Position numbers and translations under genes: made by a program
Assembly: GCF_000444875.1 (NCBI RefSeq)
Contig: NC_021985.1
Coordinates: 3,977,535 to 4,041,534 of the forward strand
DNA: 64,000 nt
Direction of reading: 5' to 3'
Source: Streptomyces collinus Tu 365
GTDB lineage: Bacteria; Actinomycetota; Actinomycetes; Streptomycetales; Streptomycetaceae
Notes under the pieces: model-generated
The model's input: only the letters and a program-made list of their open reading frames with translations
Databases searched by the model: none
What the model was told of the DNA's origin: nothing
Part shown: piece by piece, positions 43,638 to 52,229 of the stretch
How the letters are laid out: every line of letters begins with the position of its first letter
Numbering within the stretch: the first letter of the stretch is position 1

Positions 43638-45287
43638 GTGAACGGACCGCTTATCGTCCAGTCCGACAAGACCCTCCTGCTCGAGGTGGACCACGAGCGC
43701 GCCGACGACTGCCGTCGCGCCATCGCGCCGTTCGCCGAGCTGGAGCGCGCCCCGGAGCACATCCACACCTACCGGGTCACGCCGCTGGGCCTGTGGAACG
43801 CGCGGGCCGCCGGGCACGACGCCGAGCAGGTCGTGGACGCGCTGGTGCAGTACAGCCGCTATCCCGTGCCGCACGCCCTGCTGGTGGACATCGCCGAAAC
43901 CATGGACCGGTACGGGCGGCTCACCCTCAGCAAGCACCCCGCGCACGGCCTCGTCCTCACCACCACCGACCGGCCGGTGCTGGAGGAGGTGCTCAAGTCC
44001 AAGCGGATCGCCCCGCTGGTCGGCGCCCGCCTCGACCCGGACACGGTCGTGGTGCACCCCTCCGAGCGCGGGCAGATCAAGCAGGTGCTGCTGAAGCTCG
44101 GCTGGCCGGCCGAGGACCTCGCCGGGTACGTCGACGGCGAGGCCCACCCGATCGACCTGCTGGAGGACGGCTGGACGCTGCGCCCCTACCAGAAGCAGGC
44201 CGTGGAGAACTTCTGGCACGGCGGCAGCGGCGTGGTCGTGCTCCCCTGCGGCGCCGGCAAGACGCTGGTCGGCGCCGGGGCGATGGCCCAGGCGAAGTCC
44301 ACCACGCTGATCCTCGTCACCAACACGGTCTCCGCCCGGCAGTGGAAGCACGAGCTGGTGAAGCGGACCTCGCTCACCGAGGACGAGATCGGCGAGTACA
44401 GCGGCACCCGCAAGGAGATCCGCCCGGTCACCATCGCCACCTACCAGGTGCTGACGACCCGGCGGAAGGGCGTCTACCCGCACCTGGAGCTGTTCGACTC
44501 CCGGGACTGGGGCCTCATCGTCTACGACGAGGTGCACCTGCTGCCCGCGCCGGTCTTCAAGTTCACCGCCGATCTCCAGGCGCGCCGCCGCCTCGGCCTG
44601 ACCGCGACCCTGGTGCGCGAGGACGGCCGCGAGTCCGACGTGTTCTCGCTCATCGGCCCGAAGCGGTTCGACGCCCCCTGGAAGGAGATCGAGGCGCAGG
44701 GCTACATCGCACCCGCCGACTGCGTCGAGGTCCGCGTCAACCTGACCGACTCCGAGCGGCTGGCGTACGCGACGGCCGAGACGGAGGAGAAGTACCGGTT
44801 CTGCGCCACCACCGCGACCAAGCGGAAGGTCACCGAGGCGATCGTCCGCCGGTTCGCCGGGCAGCAGATCCTCGTCATCGGGCAGTACATCGACCAGCTC
44901 GACGAGCTGGGCGAGCACCTGAACGCCCCGGTGATCAAGGGCGAGACGTCCAACGCGCAGCGCGAGAAGCTCTTCGACGCGTTCCGTGAGGGTGAGATCA
45001 GCGTGCTGGTCGTCTCCAAGGTCGCCAACTTCTCCATCGACCTGCCCGAGGCCACCGTCGCCATCCAGGTGTCCGGCACCTTCGGCTCCCGCCAGGAGGA
45101 GGCCCAGCGCCTCGGCCGGGTGCTGCGCCCCAAGGCCGACGGCCACCAGGCCCACTTCTACTCGGTGGTCGCCCGCGACACGATCGACCAGGACTTCGCC
45201 GCGCACCGCCAGCGGTTCCTGGCCGAGCAGGGCTACGCCTACCGGATCGTGGACGCCGACGACCTCCTCGCGGAGGGCACCGGCTGA
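43638..45287 (+). CDS. DNA repair helicase XPB
   Basis: 549 residues. A damage-recognition N-terminus is followed by the two SF2 RecA folds: Walker A VLPCGAGKTLVGAGA near residue 200, DEVH box LIVYDEVHLLPAP near 295, GLTATLVREDGRE, and the C-terminal motifs FSIDLPEATVAIQVSGTFGS and QRLGRVLRPK near 490. Bacterial XPB is a 3'-5' helicase/ATPase of the actinobacterial repair repertoire. GTG 43638 has AAGGGAAG nine bases upstream. The 3' end overlaps the convergent mannosyltransferase gene by 49 bases. Confidence 0.94.
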   Translation: MNGPLIVQSDKTLLLEVDHERADDCRRAIAPFAELERAPEHIHTYRVTPLGLWNARAAGHDAEQVVDALVQYSRYPVPHALLVDIAETMDRYGRLTLSKHPAHGLVLTTTDRPVLEEVLKSKRIAPLVGARLDPDTVVVHPSERGQIKQVLLKLGWPAEDLAGYVDGEAHPIDLLEDGWTLRPYQKQAVENFWHGGSGVVVLPCGAGKTLVGAGAMAQAKSTTLILVTNTVSARQWKHELVKRTSLTEDEIGEYSGTRKEIRPVTIATYQVLTTRRKGVYPHLELFDSRDWGLIVYDEVHLLPAPVFKFTADLQARRRLGLTATLVREDGRESDVFSLIGPKRFDAPWKEIEAQGYIAPADCVEVRVNLTDSERLAYATAETEEKYRFCATTATKRKVTEAIVRRFAGQQILVIGQYIDQLDELGEHLNAPVIKGETSNAQREKLFDAFREGEISVLVVSKVANFSIDLPEATVAIQVSGTFGSRQEEAQRLGRVLRPKADGHQAHFYSVVARDTIDQDFAAHRQRFLAEQGYAYRIVDADDLLAEGTG

Positions 45288-46408
45288 GGAGCCGGTGGCC
45301 GGGCGGCCGGTCGTCCCCGTACCGCCGCTGCCGCCAGCAGCGCGAGGGCCAGCAGCGGGTAGGGGGCGGCGAGCGGCTGCTGCCACCAGGGCAGCCGCAG
45401 GTCCAGGTCGCCCTCGTGCGGGAGCAGCCACATGGTGCGGGCGGTGAAGACGACGGCCGTGAGCACCGCGAGCCGGACCCGGCCCTCGGCCAGCAGCACC
45501 GCCAGCAGCGGCACGCACCACACCCAGTGGTGGGTCCAGCTGATCGGGGAGACCAGCAGGGCCGTGCCGGCGGTCAGGAGGACGGCGTGCCGTTCCTCCC
45601 GGGCGCGTGCCGCCAGCCACAGGCCCGCGGTCCCCACGGCCAGCGCGGGCAGCAGCCAGGCGGGGTCCGGTGCCGGGCCGTGCAGCGCCCGGTCGACCAG
45701 GCCGCGCAGCGACTGGTTGTCCACGATCCACGCCTTGCCCACCCGCCCGGTCTCGAACAGCCGCCGGGTCCAGAAGTCGGTGCTCGCCGCGGGCAGGACC
45801 AGCAGGCCGAGAGCCGCGGTGCCGGCGAATCCGGTGGCCGCCGTGGCCGCCTCGCGGCGGTGGCCGCGCAGCAGCAGGTGGACGGCGAAGACGGCCGGGG
45901 TGAGCTTGATCCCGGTGGCGAGGCCGATGGCCAGGCCCCGGGCGCGGGCGCCGGGCGGACGGGTCAGGTCCCACAGGACCAGGCCGGCGATCGCCAGGTT
46001 GACCTGGCCGAACAGCACCGTCTGGAAGACCGGTTCGAGCCAGAGCGCGAGGGCGGTGGCGGTGCGGAGCCGGGCCGGGGACGGCCGGCGGCCGGCCAGC
46101 CGGGCGGAGAGGGCGACCAGGACGGCGAGCAGGAGCGCGTTGCCCGCCAGGAAGGCGGCCTTGAGGACCGGGACCGGGAGCCGGGAGGCCGGGACGAAGA
46201 GGATCGCCGCGAAGGGCGGGTAGGTCGCCGGGAGCCGCCACTCGGTGACGGTGAGGCCGTACAGGTCAGCGCCGTGGGACACGGCGGCACCCTCGGCCCG
46301 GTAGACGAGCAGATCGGCCATCGGGGCCCGTTGCAGGACGCACAGGGCGGTGAAGGAGCAGAGGGAGACCGCGAGGAAGACGTAGGACACCACCGTCCGT
46401 TTCGGCAC
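45239..46408 (-). CDS. GT87 family mannosyltransferase-like membrane protein
   Basis: 389 residues, about ten membrane segments. The first loop holds the GT-C acidic motif region ADLLVYRAEGAAV with downstream YPPFAAILFVP, and NQSLRGLVDRALHG lies near residue 235; these are the marks of GT87 alpha-1,2-mannosyltransferases, which use polyprenyl-phosphate mannose on the outer face of the membrane. The final ~30 residues are Pro/Ala-rich and overlap the 3' end of XPB. A -10 hexamer lies seven bases before GTG 46408. The acceptor is not predictable. Confidence 0.85.
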   Translation of the reverse strand: MPKRTVVSYVFLAVSLCSFTALCVLQRAPMADLLVYRAEGAAVSHGADLYGLTVTEWRLPATYPPFAAILFVPASRLPVPVLKAAFLAGNALLLAVLVALSARLAGRRPSPARLRTATALALWLEPVFQTVLFGQVNLAIAGLVLWDLTRPPGARARGLAIGLATGIKLTPAVFAVHLLLRGHRREAATAATGFAGTAALGLLVLPAASTDFWTRRLFETGRVGKAWIVDNQSLRGLVDRALHGPAPDPAWLLPALAVGTAGLWLAARAREERHAVLLTAGTALLVSPISWTHHWVWCVPLLAVLLAEGRVRLAVLTAVVFTARTMWLLPHEGDLDLRLPWWQQPLAAPYPLLALALLAAAAVRGRPAARPPAPQPVPSARRSSASTIR

Positions 46409-46415
46409 GAGGGCG

Positions 46416-46421
46416 ACCCTA
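46416..46421 (-). promoter_or_regulatory. -10 hexamer of a leaderless mannosyltransferase promoter
   Basis: On the minus strand TAGGGT is followed by seven bases and then GTG 46408. Confidence 0.5.
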
Positions 46422-46426
46422 TGCGG

Positions 46427-46609
46427 TCATTTGCGGCGTACGCCCGCCTCCTCGCCGTACTCGCCGAGGATCACCACGCCGAACGCGGCCTCGGCGAAGA
46501 CCTTGACGGCCCGCAGGGCGTCGCCCAGGAAGTGGCGGTGGGGGCCGTCCACGGCCGTGGCGCCCGACGGGGGAGGGGCTGGATGCGGATGGATGGTTGC
46601 TGCGCTCAT
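46427..46609 (-). CDS. 60-residue conserved-looking small protein
   Basis: 60 residues: a His/Pro-rich lead (SAATIHPHPAPPPSGATA) and a short hydrophobic helix (ALRAVKVFAEAAFGVVILGEY) ending in a basic tail. GGAG is five bases before ATG 46609, which supports real translation. It is divergent from the HelD-family gene and upstream of the GT87 gene. No family recognised. Confidence 0.65.
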   Translation of the reverse strand: MSAATIHPHPAPPPSGATAVDGPHRHFLGDALRAVKVFAEAAFGVVILGEYGEEAGVRRK

Positions 46610-46879
46610 GTCTCCATGGTGGATCGCCGGACACCGATCCGGCATCGCCCCAGGGACCGGGTCCGCGGGCCCGCGCGTAGCTCTCCGGACGGACTCCCAC
46701 CCCCGACCTGGGTGGACCCCGTCCCCTAGGGGGCGTAAATCCATTGGCCCCGGCCCCGTCCCTTCGCCTAAAATCTCCGCTCTTGCCCGCCTCCCCCCGC
46801 GGAGTGCCGCCGCCCGGACGGAAACCGGGAGGCCCGTCATGCCCCCAGTCATGGAAGAGCCGACCCGGAAGGCACCGCC

Positions 46880-48943
46880 GTGTCCACGTCCGCCCGCGAA
46901 CCGCTCGACGCCCCCCTCGACGACCCGCTCGCCCGGGAACGCACCCACCTCGCCGCGTCCCGCTCCGCGCTGCGCGCCATGCGCGAGGACGTGGAGGCGC
47001 TGGACATCAGCGACGTCACCGCGAACTGGGTCAACGCCGCGGTGCTGGCCCGGCAGATCGACGAGCGCATCAAGGCGCTGGCCGACCTCAGCGACACCCC
47101 GCTCTTCTTCGGGCGGCTCGACTACCTGCACGCGCCGGGCGCCCAGCGGGCCGAGGGGGCGGAGGGCGAGCGGTTCTACATCGGGCGGCGGCACGTGCAC
47201 GACGCCGGCGGCGACCCGATGGTCATCGACTGGCGCGCCCCGGTCTCGCAGCCGTTCTACCGCGCGTCGAAGAAGGACCCGATGGACGTCGGGCTGCGCC
47301 GCCGCTTCGGCTACACCGGCGGCGCGCTGACCGCGTACGAGGACGAGCACCTGTCCGACCCGGCCGAGGCAGCCACCACCAGCAAGCTGCTCCAGCGGGA
47401 GATCGAGCGGCCGCGCGTCGGTCCCATGCGGGACATCGTGGCGACGATCCAGCCCGAGCAGGACGAGATCGTCCGCAGCGGTCTCGGCGGCACCGTCTGC
47501 GTGCAGGGCGGGCCGGGCACCGGGAAGACGGCCGTCGGCCTGCACCGGGTCGCCTACCTGCTGTACGCCCACCGGGAGCGGCTCGCCCGCACCGGCACCC
47601 TGGTCATCGGGCCGAACAAGTCCTTCCTGCACTACATCGAGCAGGTCCTGCCGGCGCTCGGCGAGCTGAGCGTGCGGCAGGCGACCGTGGACGACCTGGT
47701 CGGGCACGTGGAGGTGCGGGGCACGGACGACGCGGCCGCCGCGATCGTCAAGGGTGACGCCCGGATGGCCGAGGTGCTGCGCCGGGCCCTGTACGCGCAC
47801 GTGACCATGCCCACCGAGCCGGTCGTCGTGGTGCGCGGCTCGCGGCGCTGGCGGGTGCCGGCCTACGAACTGGAGGAACTGGTCCGCGAGTTGCTGGACC
47901 GGGACATCCGGTACGGCGCCGCCCGCGAGGCCCTGCCGCAGCGGATCGCGCACGCGGTGCTGGTGCAGATGGAGCGGGCCGGGGAGGCCCCGGACGACCG
48001 GGTGCAGGACACGGTGGCCCGCAACAGCGCGGTGAAGGCGGCCGTGAAGGCGGTCTGGCCGGCCGTGGACCCGGCGAAGCTGGTGCTGCGGCTGCTGACG
48101 GACGCCGACTTCCTCGCCGAGCACGCCGAGGGCCTGCTGGACGAGGACGAGCAGAAGACGGTCCTGTGGGCGAAGCCGGTGCGCAGCGTGAAGTCGGCGA
48201 GGTGGTCGGCGGCGGACGCGGTGCTGGTCGACGAGGCGACCGACCTGATCGAGCGCACGCACTCGCTCGGCCACGTCGTCCTGGACGAGGCGCAGGACCT
48301 GTCCCCCATGCAGTACCGGGCGGTGGGCCGCCGCTGCACCACCGGCAGCGCGACCGTCCTCGGCGACCTGGCGCAGGGCACCACGCCCTGGGCCACCCGG
48401 AGCTGGGACGAGGCGCTGGCCCACCTCGGCAAGCGGGACGGTGCCGTCGAGGAGCTGACGGCCGGTTTCCGCGTGCCGACGGACGTCATCGCGTACGCGT
48501 CCCGGCTGCTGCCCCACATCGCGCCGGGCCTCGCCCCGGTCGCCTCGGTCCGGGAGAACCCGGGCTTCTTCGAGGTCCGCACGGCCGACGGCACCGCCGA
48601 CGTGGTCGCCGCCTGCGAGGAGTTGCTGGGCAACGAGGGTTCGACGGGCCTGATCGCGGCGGACGCCCGGGTGCCGGCGCTGGCCGAGGCGCTGGCCGCG
48701 GCCGGCATCGCCTGCCTGGCGCCGGGCGAGGAGACCACCAGCGAGAGCCGGCTGACGCTGGTGCCCGCCTCGCTCGCCAAGGGTCTGGAGTACGACTACG
48801 TCGTGCTGGACGAGCCGCAGGCGGTGGTGGACGGCGAGCCGGACGAGCGGACGGGGCTGCGCCGGCTGTACGTGGCGCTGACCCGTGCGGTGTCCGGGCT
48901 GATCGTGACCCACGCGGCACCGCTGCCCGCACAGCTGGGCTGA
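46880..48943 (+). CDS. HelD-family RNA polymerase-associated ATPase, HelR-like
   Basis: 687 residues, an SF1/UvrD-type ATPase of the HelD group: Walker A VQGGPGTGKTAVGLHRVAYL near residue 215, VVLDEAQDLSPMQYRAVG near 465, and the C-terminal LAKGLEYDYVVLDEP and RLYVALTRA near 640. The N-terminal coiled coil (ALRAMREDVEALDI onward) would enter the RNA polymerase channel. HelR variants free RNA polymerase from rifamycins and confer tolerance. I found no rifamycin-associated (RAE) palindrome in the 270 bases upstream, so this copy may be a housekeeping HelD. GGAAGG precedes GTG 46880 at good spacing. Confidence 0.88.
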   Translation: MSTSAREPLDAPLDDPLARERTHLAASRSALRAMREDVEALDISDVTANWVNAAVLARQIDERIKALADLSDTPLFFGRLDYLHAPGAQRAEGAEGERFYIGRRHVHDAGGDPMVIDWRAPVSQPFYRASKKDPMDVGLRRRFGYTGGALTAYEDEHLSDPAEAATTSKLLQREIERPRVGPMRDIVATIQPEQDEIVRSGLGGTVCVQGGPGTGKTAVGLHRVAYLLYAHRERLARTGTLVIGPNKSFLHYIEQVLPALGELSVRQATVDDLVGHVEVRGTDDAAAAIVKGDARMAEVLRRALYAHVTMPTEPVVVVRGSRRWRVPAYELEELVRELLDRDIRYGAAREALPQRIAHAVLVQMERAGEAPDDRVQDTVARNSAVKAAVKAVWPAVDPAKLVLRLLTDADFLAEHAEGLLDEDEQKTVLWAKPVRSVKSARWSAADAVLVDEATDLIERTHSLGHVVLDEAQDLSPMQYRAVGRRCTTGSATVLGDLAQGTTPWATRSWDEALAHLGKRDGAVEELTAGFRVPTDVIAYASRLLPHIAPGLAPVASVRENPGFFEVRTADGTADVVAACEELLGNEGSTGLIAADARVPALAEALAAAGIACLAPGEETTSESRLTLVPASLAKGLEYDYVVLDEPQAVVDGEPDERTGLRRLYVALTRAVSGLIVTHAAPLPAQLG

Positions 48944-48973
48944 GCCCGCCCCGCCGCAGGGCCGGGACCGGTG

Positions 48974-49675
48974 CTAGACCCCGTCCAGCACCGTCCGCCA
49001 CTCCCGTACCGCCGTCTCGGAGACCGGGCCGGTCCAGCCCGCGGTGCGTGCCGCGCCGCCGATGTGGAAGGCCTCGATCCCGGCGGCCCTGAGCGTCGGC
49101 ACGTGGGCGAGCCGCAGCCCGCCGCCGACCATGATCTGCTGCTCGTAGCCGGGTTCCCCGCCGTGGGCGGCCTCGGCGACCAGCGTGCCGAGTCCGCCGT
49201 CCACGCCGTCCGCCGAGCCGGCCGTCAGATAGGTGTCGAGGCCGGGCAGGTCGGCGAGCTGCTTGCGCAGGGCGTCCCGGTCGGCGGCGCGGTCGATGGC
49301 CCGGTGGAAGGTCCAGCGGCAGCCGTCGAGGGCGGCCACCACCCGCTCCACCGCGGCCAGGTCCACGCAGCCGCCGGTCTCGAGGAAGCCGAGCACGAAC
49401 TGGTCGGCGCCCGCGTCCCGCAGCTGCCCCGCCAGCCGGACCAGCAGGTCCAGGTTCTCGGGGCCGCCCGCCGCGAACCCGTCCGTCAGCCGGAGCATCA
49501 CGCGCAGGTCGATGTCGACGGCGGCCCGGATCCCGGCGAAGGTCCGCACGGACGGGGTGAGACCGTCAGCCGCCATCTCGGTGACCAGTTCGAGGCGGTC
49601 CGCGCCTCCCGCCTGGGCCGCGACCGCGTCCTCGGTGTCGAGGGCGATCACCTCCAGGACCGCACGCTTGCTCAT
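48974..49675 (-). CDS. cutC: CutC family protein
   Basis: 233 residues, a TIM-barrel protein: LEVIALDTEDAVAAQAGGADRLELV at the start, TFHRAIDRAADRDALRKQL near residue 125, and IMVGGGLRLAHVPTLRAAG near 185. CutC has been linked to copper homeostasis, although that role is disputed and the activity is unknown. ATG 49675 was chosen because it opens on the first strand. A DasR-like dre site lies 23-38 bases upstream, so expression may follow amino-sugar supply. Confidence 0.9.
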   Translation of the reverse strand: MSKRAVLEVIALDTEDAVAAQAGGADRLELVTEMAADGLTPSVRTFAGIRAAVDIDLRVMLRLTDGFAAGGPENLDLLVRLAGQLRDAGADQFVLGFLETGGCVDLAAVERVVAALDGCRWTFHRAIDRAADRDALRKQLADLPGLDTYLTAGSADGVDGGLGTLVAEAAHGGEPGYEQQIMVGGGLRLAHVPTLRAAGIEAFHIGGAARTAGWTGPVSETAVREWRTVLDGV

Positions 49676-49697
49676 GGCACCCCATTCATCGGCGACT

Positions 49698-49713
49698 ACA
49701 GGTCTAGTCCAAT
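49698..49713. promoter_or_regulatory. dre-like DasR operator
   Basis: ACAGGTCTAGTCCAAT matches the DasR element ACTGGTCTAGACCACT at 13 of 16 positions, including the central GGTCTAG. It sits between divergent cutC and HD genes and upstream of the MurNAc cluster. Confidence 0.65.
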
Positions 49714-49793
49714 CCAAGACTACGCCTCCCCGGGGCCGCCCCTCACCCGAAGACGTCCGGTTCCCCCTTCGCCGCATCCGGAAGAATGAGCCC

Positions 49794-50438
49794 ATGGCCG
49801 ACCTCGACGCCCTGCGTCTCCGCTTCGCCCGCGCCCTGGAGGGAGCCCGCGCCCCCGGCGACGGCCCCGACCCCACCCCCTACGCGGACAACCTCCTCGC
49901 CCGCTGGCAGGAGCCGCAGCGGCACTACCACACGCTGACCCACCTCACGGCGGTCCTCGACCACGTCGACGTGCTCGCGGATTCCGCGGCCGACCCGGAC
50001 GTCGTACAGCTGGCCGCCTGGTTCCACGACGCGGTCTACCTGCCCGACCGCTCGGAGAACGAGGAGCGCTCCGCGCACCTCGCCGAGCGGGCGCTCCCGG
50101 AGGCGGGCGTACCGGCGGCGAAGACCGCCGAGGTCGCCCGGCTGGTCCGGCTCACCGTCACCCACGACCCGGCCGCCGACGACCGCGACGGGCAGGTCCT
50201 GTGCGACGCGGACCTCGCGGTCCTGGCCGCGCCCCCGTCCGCGTACGCCGCCTACACCGCCGCCGTCCGCGAGGAGTACCACTTCGTGCCGAACGACGTC
50301 TTCCGCACGGGACGCGCGTCGATTCTGCGTCAACTCCTGGACCTGCCCAGCCTGTTCCGCACCTCCTACGGACAGCGGCACTGGGAGGCCACGGCCCGCT
50401 ACAACCTCGCGGCCGAGCTGGAAATGCTGTCGCCCTGA
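49794..50438 (+). CDS. HD-domain protein
   Basis: 214 residues. The HD metal-ligand pattern is present: RHYHTLTHLTAVLDHVD near residue 45, LAAWFHDAVYLPDRSENEERSA near 75 and LCDADLAVLAAP near 140. These are predicted metal-dependent phosphohydrolases; the substrate is unknown. ATG 49794 was chosen, directly before the first helix. It is 26 bases upstream of an MDMPI-GNAT gene that has its own -10 signal. Confidence 0.88.
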   Translation: MADLDALRLRFARALEGARAPGDGPDPTPYADNLLARWQEPQRHYHTLTHLTAVLDHVDVLADSAADPDVVQLAAWFHDAVYLPDRSENEERSAHLAERALPEAGVPAAKTAEVARLVRLTVTHDPAADDRDGQVLCDADLAVLAAPPSAYAAYTAAVREEYHFVPNDVFRTGRASILRQLLDLPSLFRTSYGQRHWEATARYNLAAELEMLSP

Positions 50439-50452
50439 CCGGGTGCGGCCCT

Positions 50453-50458
50453 TACTGT
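50453..50458 (+). promoter_or_regulatory. -10 hexamer of a leaderless MDMPI-GNAT promoter
   Basis: TACTGT ends six bases before ATG 50465. Confidence 0.45.
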
Positions 50459-50464
50459 TCGCCC

Positions 50465-51541
50465 ATGCGACGGATAAGCGGGGACGACGTGAACAGGGCC
50501 GTGGCGGGATGCCTGGCGACGCTGCGGCCGGCGGTGGACCGCGACTGGGCGGACACCACGGCCGGGCGGCTGGAGTGGGACTGCCGGCGGACGGCCGAGC
50601 ACGTCGCGAGCGACCTGATCGCCTACGCGGGCCAGTTGGCGGGCCGCGCCCAGGAGACGTACGTCCCGTTCGGGATCGCGCTGGACGAGGGCACCGACAA
50701 CACCGGTCTGCTGCACGTCATCGAGACGACCGGCGTGCTGCTCGCCACCACCGTCCGCGCCACCCCGCCCCGCGTCCGCGCCTTCCACCCGTACCCGTTC
50801 GGCAGCGCGGACCGCGAGGGCTTCGCCGCGATGGGCATCGCCGAGGTGCTGCTGCACACCCACGACATCGCCGAGGGCCTGGGCATCGCGTACACGCCGG
50901 AGGAGGACCTGGCCGAGTCCGTCCTCGGCTGGCTCTTCCCGCACGTCCAGCCCGGACCGGCCGCCTGGCCGACGCTGCTGTGGGCGACCGGCCGCGGCGA
51001 GCTGCCCGGCCGCGCCCCGGTCACCGGGTGGGCCTGGCGCAACAACCTGGTCGTCCCCGCCGAGCGGGTCACGCTGACCGGCGTGCGCCCGGCCGTCGCC
51101 CGCGACCTGCGCATGGGCGGCGACGGCGGCTTCGACTGGGCCGGCGACGGGCCGTTCGAGGGCACCCGGGAAGCCTGCGGCTTCCTGCTGAAGGCGTACG
51201 AAGCGGGCGTGCACCGCCCCGAGTTCGGCGTCTTCGTCCTGGTGCGCGAGGAGGACGGCCGCGCGGTCGGCGGCATCGGCTTCCACGGCGCCCCCGACGA
51301 GGAGGGCCGGGTGGAGATCGGCTACGACCTCGCCGAGGAGGCCCGCGGCCACGGCTACGCCACCGAGGCGCTGCGCGCGCTGGCCGAGTGGGTCCTGGCC
51401 CGGGAGGACGTCCGCTCCCTGTTCGCCACCGTCGAGCGCGCCAACACCGCCTCCCGGGCGGTCGTCGCCCGGGCCGGCTTCGTCCAGGTGAGCGACGACG
51501 GCGAGGAGAGCGGGGAGCTGGCCTACGAACTGCGCCGCTGA
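50465..51541 (+). CDS. MDMPI-like domain fused to a GNAT acetyltransferase
   Basis: 358 residues. Residues 1-190 form a DinB/maleylpyruvate isomerase-type four-helix domain (LEWDCRRTAEHVASDLIAYAG, AEVLLHTHDIAEGLGI with metal-ligand His). Residues 225-358 are a GNAT domain: VGGIGFHGAPDEEGRVEIGY, the acetyl-CoA loop EEARGHGYATEALRALA, VERANTASRAVVARAGF. The fusion suggests one enzyme that modifies a thiol- or amine-bearing small molecule, but this is inference. The final codons overlap the convergent DUF4031 gene by 19 bases. ATG 50465 lies six bases after a -10 hexamer. Confidence 0.85.
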   Translation: MRRISGDDVNRAVAGCLATLRPAVDRDWADTTAGRLEWDCRRTAEHVASDLIAYAGQLAGRAQETYVPFGIALDEGTDNTGLLHVIETTGVLLATTVRATPPRVRAFHPYPFGSADREGFAAMGIAEVLLHTHDIAEGLGIAYTPEEDLAESVLGWLFPHVQPGPAAWPTLLWATGRGELPGRAPVTGWAWRNNLVVPAERVTLTGVRPAVARDLRMGGDGGFDWAGDGPFEGTREACGFLLKAYEAGVHRPEFGVFVLVREEDGRAVGGIGFHGAPDEEGRVEIGYDLAEEARGHGYATEALRALAEWVLAREDVRSLFATVERANTASRAVVARAGFVQVSDDGEESGELAYELRR

Positions 51542-51801
51542 ACGAGGCCCTTGGGCCGGCGCAGCCCCGACGCCCGCAGCAGCCGCACCACCTCGCGGCT
51601 GCTGACCTCCACCGCCCCGGCGGCCACCGCGTCCGCGTACCGGTGCGAGGGGAGGTCGTAGTGGTCGCGCTCGAACGCCCGCCGGGGCACGCCGAGACCG
51701 GCGGCGAACGCGTGCAGCTCGTCGTACGACGCGTCGCTCACGAGGTGCGACCACAGGCGCCCGTGGCCCGGCCAGGCCGGCGGGTCGACGTACACCGTCA
51801 C
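51523..51801 (-). CDS. DUF4031 family protein
   Basis: 92 residues, the whole DUF4031 domain: TVYVDPPAWPGHGRLWSHLVSD, then AAGLGVPRRAFERDHYDLP and a short helical close. Function is unknown. GTG 51801 has TGAGG at the stop of the upstream gene as ribosome-binding site, only seven bases apart, so the two are co-translated. Confidence 0.88.
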   Translation of the reverse strand: MTVYVDPPAWPGHGRLWSHLVSDASYDELHAFAAGLGVPRRAFERDHYDLPSHRYADAVAAGAVEVSSREVVRLLRASGLRRPKGLVQRRSS

Positions 51802-51808
51802 GGGCGCC

Positions 51809-52192
51809 TCACGAGGACCGCGCCCCGCCCGTGGCCTGCGCCAGGGAACCGACCGCCGCCACCTTCACGCCCGCCTGGTGGCACACCCAGTGCGGGTCGG
51901 GGCCCAGCTCGGGCTCCACGTCCAGCGCGTGCGGGTCGCCGGAGGGGCACACCGGGCACAGCGGCCAGCGGCCGTACCGCTCCAGCAGCGCGTCCTGCAC
52001 GTCCTGGGCGACCAGCCCGGCCACGTACCCGACGCCGTCCGGCCACTGCTCGACCCACCAGCGGCGCTGCGCCACGGAGTCCTCGACGAGGGAGACCACG
52101 TCGGCCTCGGCGACCCGGCCCGCGACCAGATCGGCGAGCACGAGCGCGCGGGCGGCGTGCAGGGCCTGCTCGATGGGGCTCAGGGACTTCAT
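51809..52192 (-). CDS. conserved hypothetical protein
   Basis: 127 residues from ATG 52192. The helical N-terminal half (SPIEQALHAARALVLADLVAGRVAEADVVSL) precedes a Trp-rich piece (WWVEQWPDGVGYVAGLVAQD) and a C-terminal CPVC/WVCHQ stretch that might bind a metal. No family recognised. It forms a two-gene unit with the DUF4031 gene and is divergent from the RpiR regulator. Confidence 0.75.
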   Translation of the reverse strand: MKSLSPIEQALHAARALVLADLVAGRVAEADVVSLVEDSVAQRRWWVEQWPDGVGYVAGLVAQDVQDALLERYGRWPLCPVCPSGDPHALDVEPELGPDPHWVCHQAGVKVAAVGSLAQATGGARSS

Positions 52193-52229
52193 GGTCCCAT
52201 TGTGCGCACTCTTGACCGCGAACCCGAAC

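Noticed and set aside
46710..46760. A palindromic CCCCTAGGGG stretch upstream of the HelR-like gene as a possible rifamycin-associated element
   Set aside because: The sequence does not match the known RAE palindrome.
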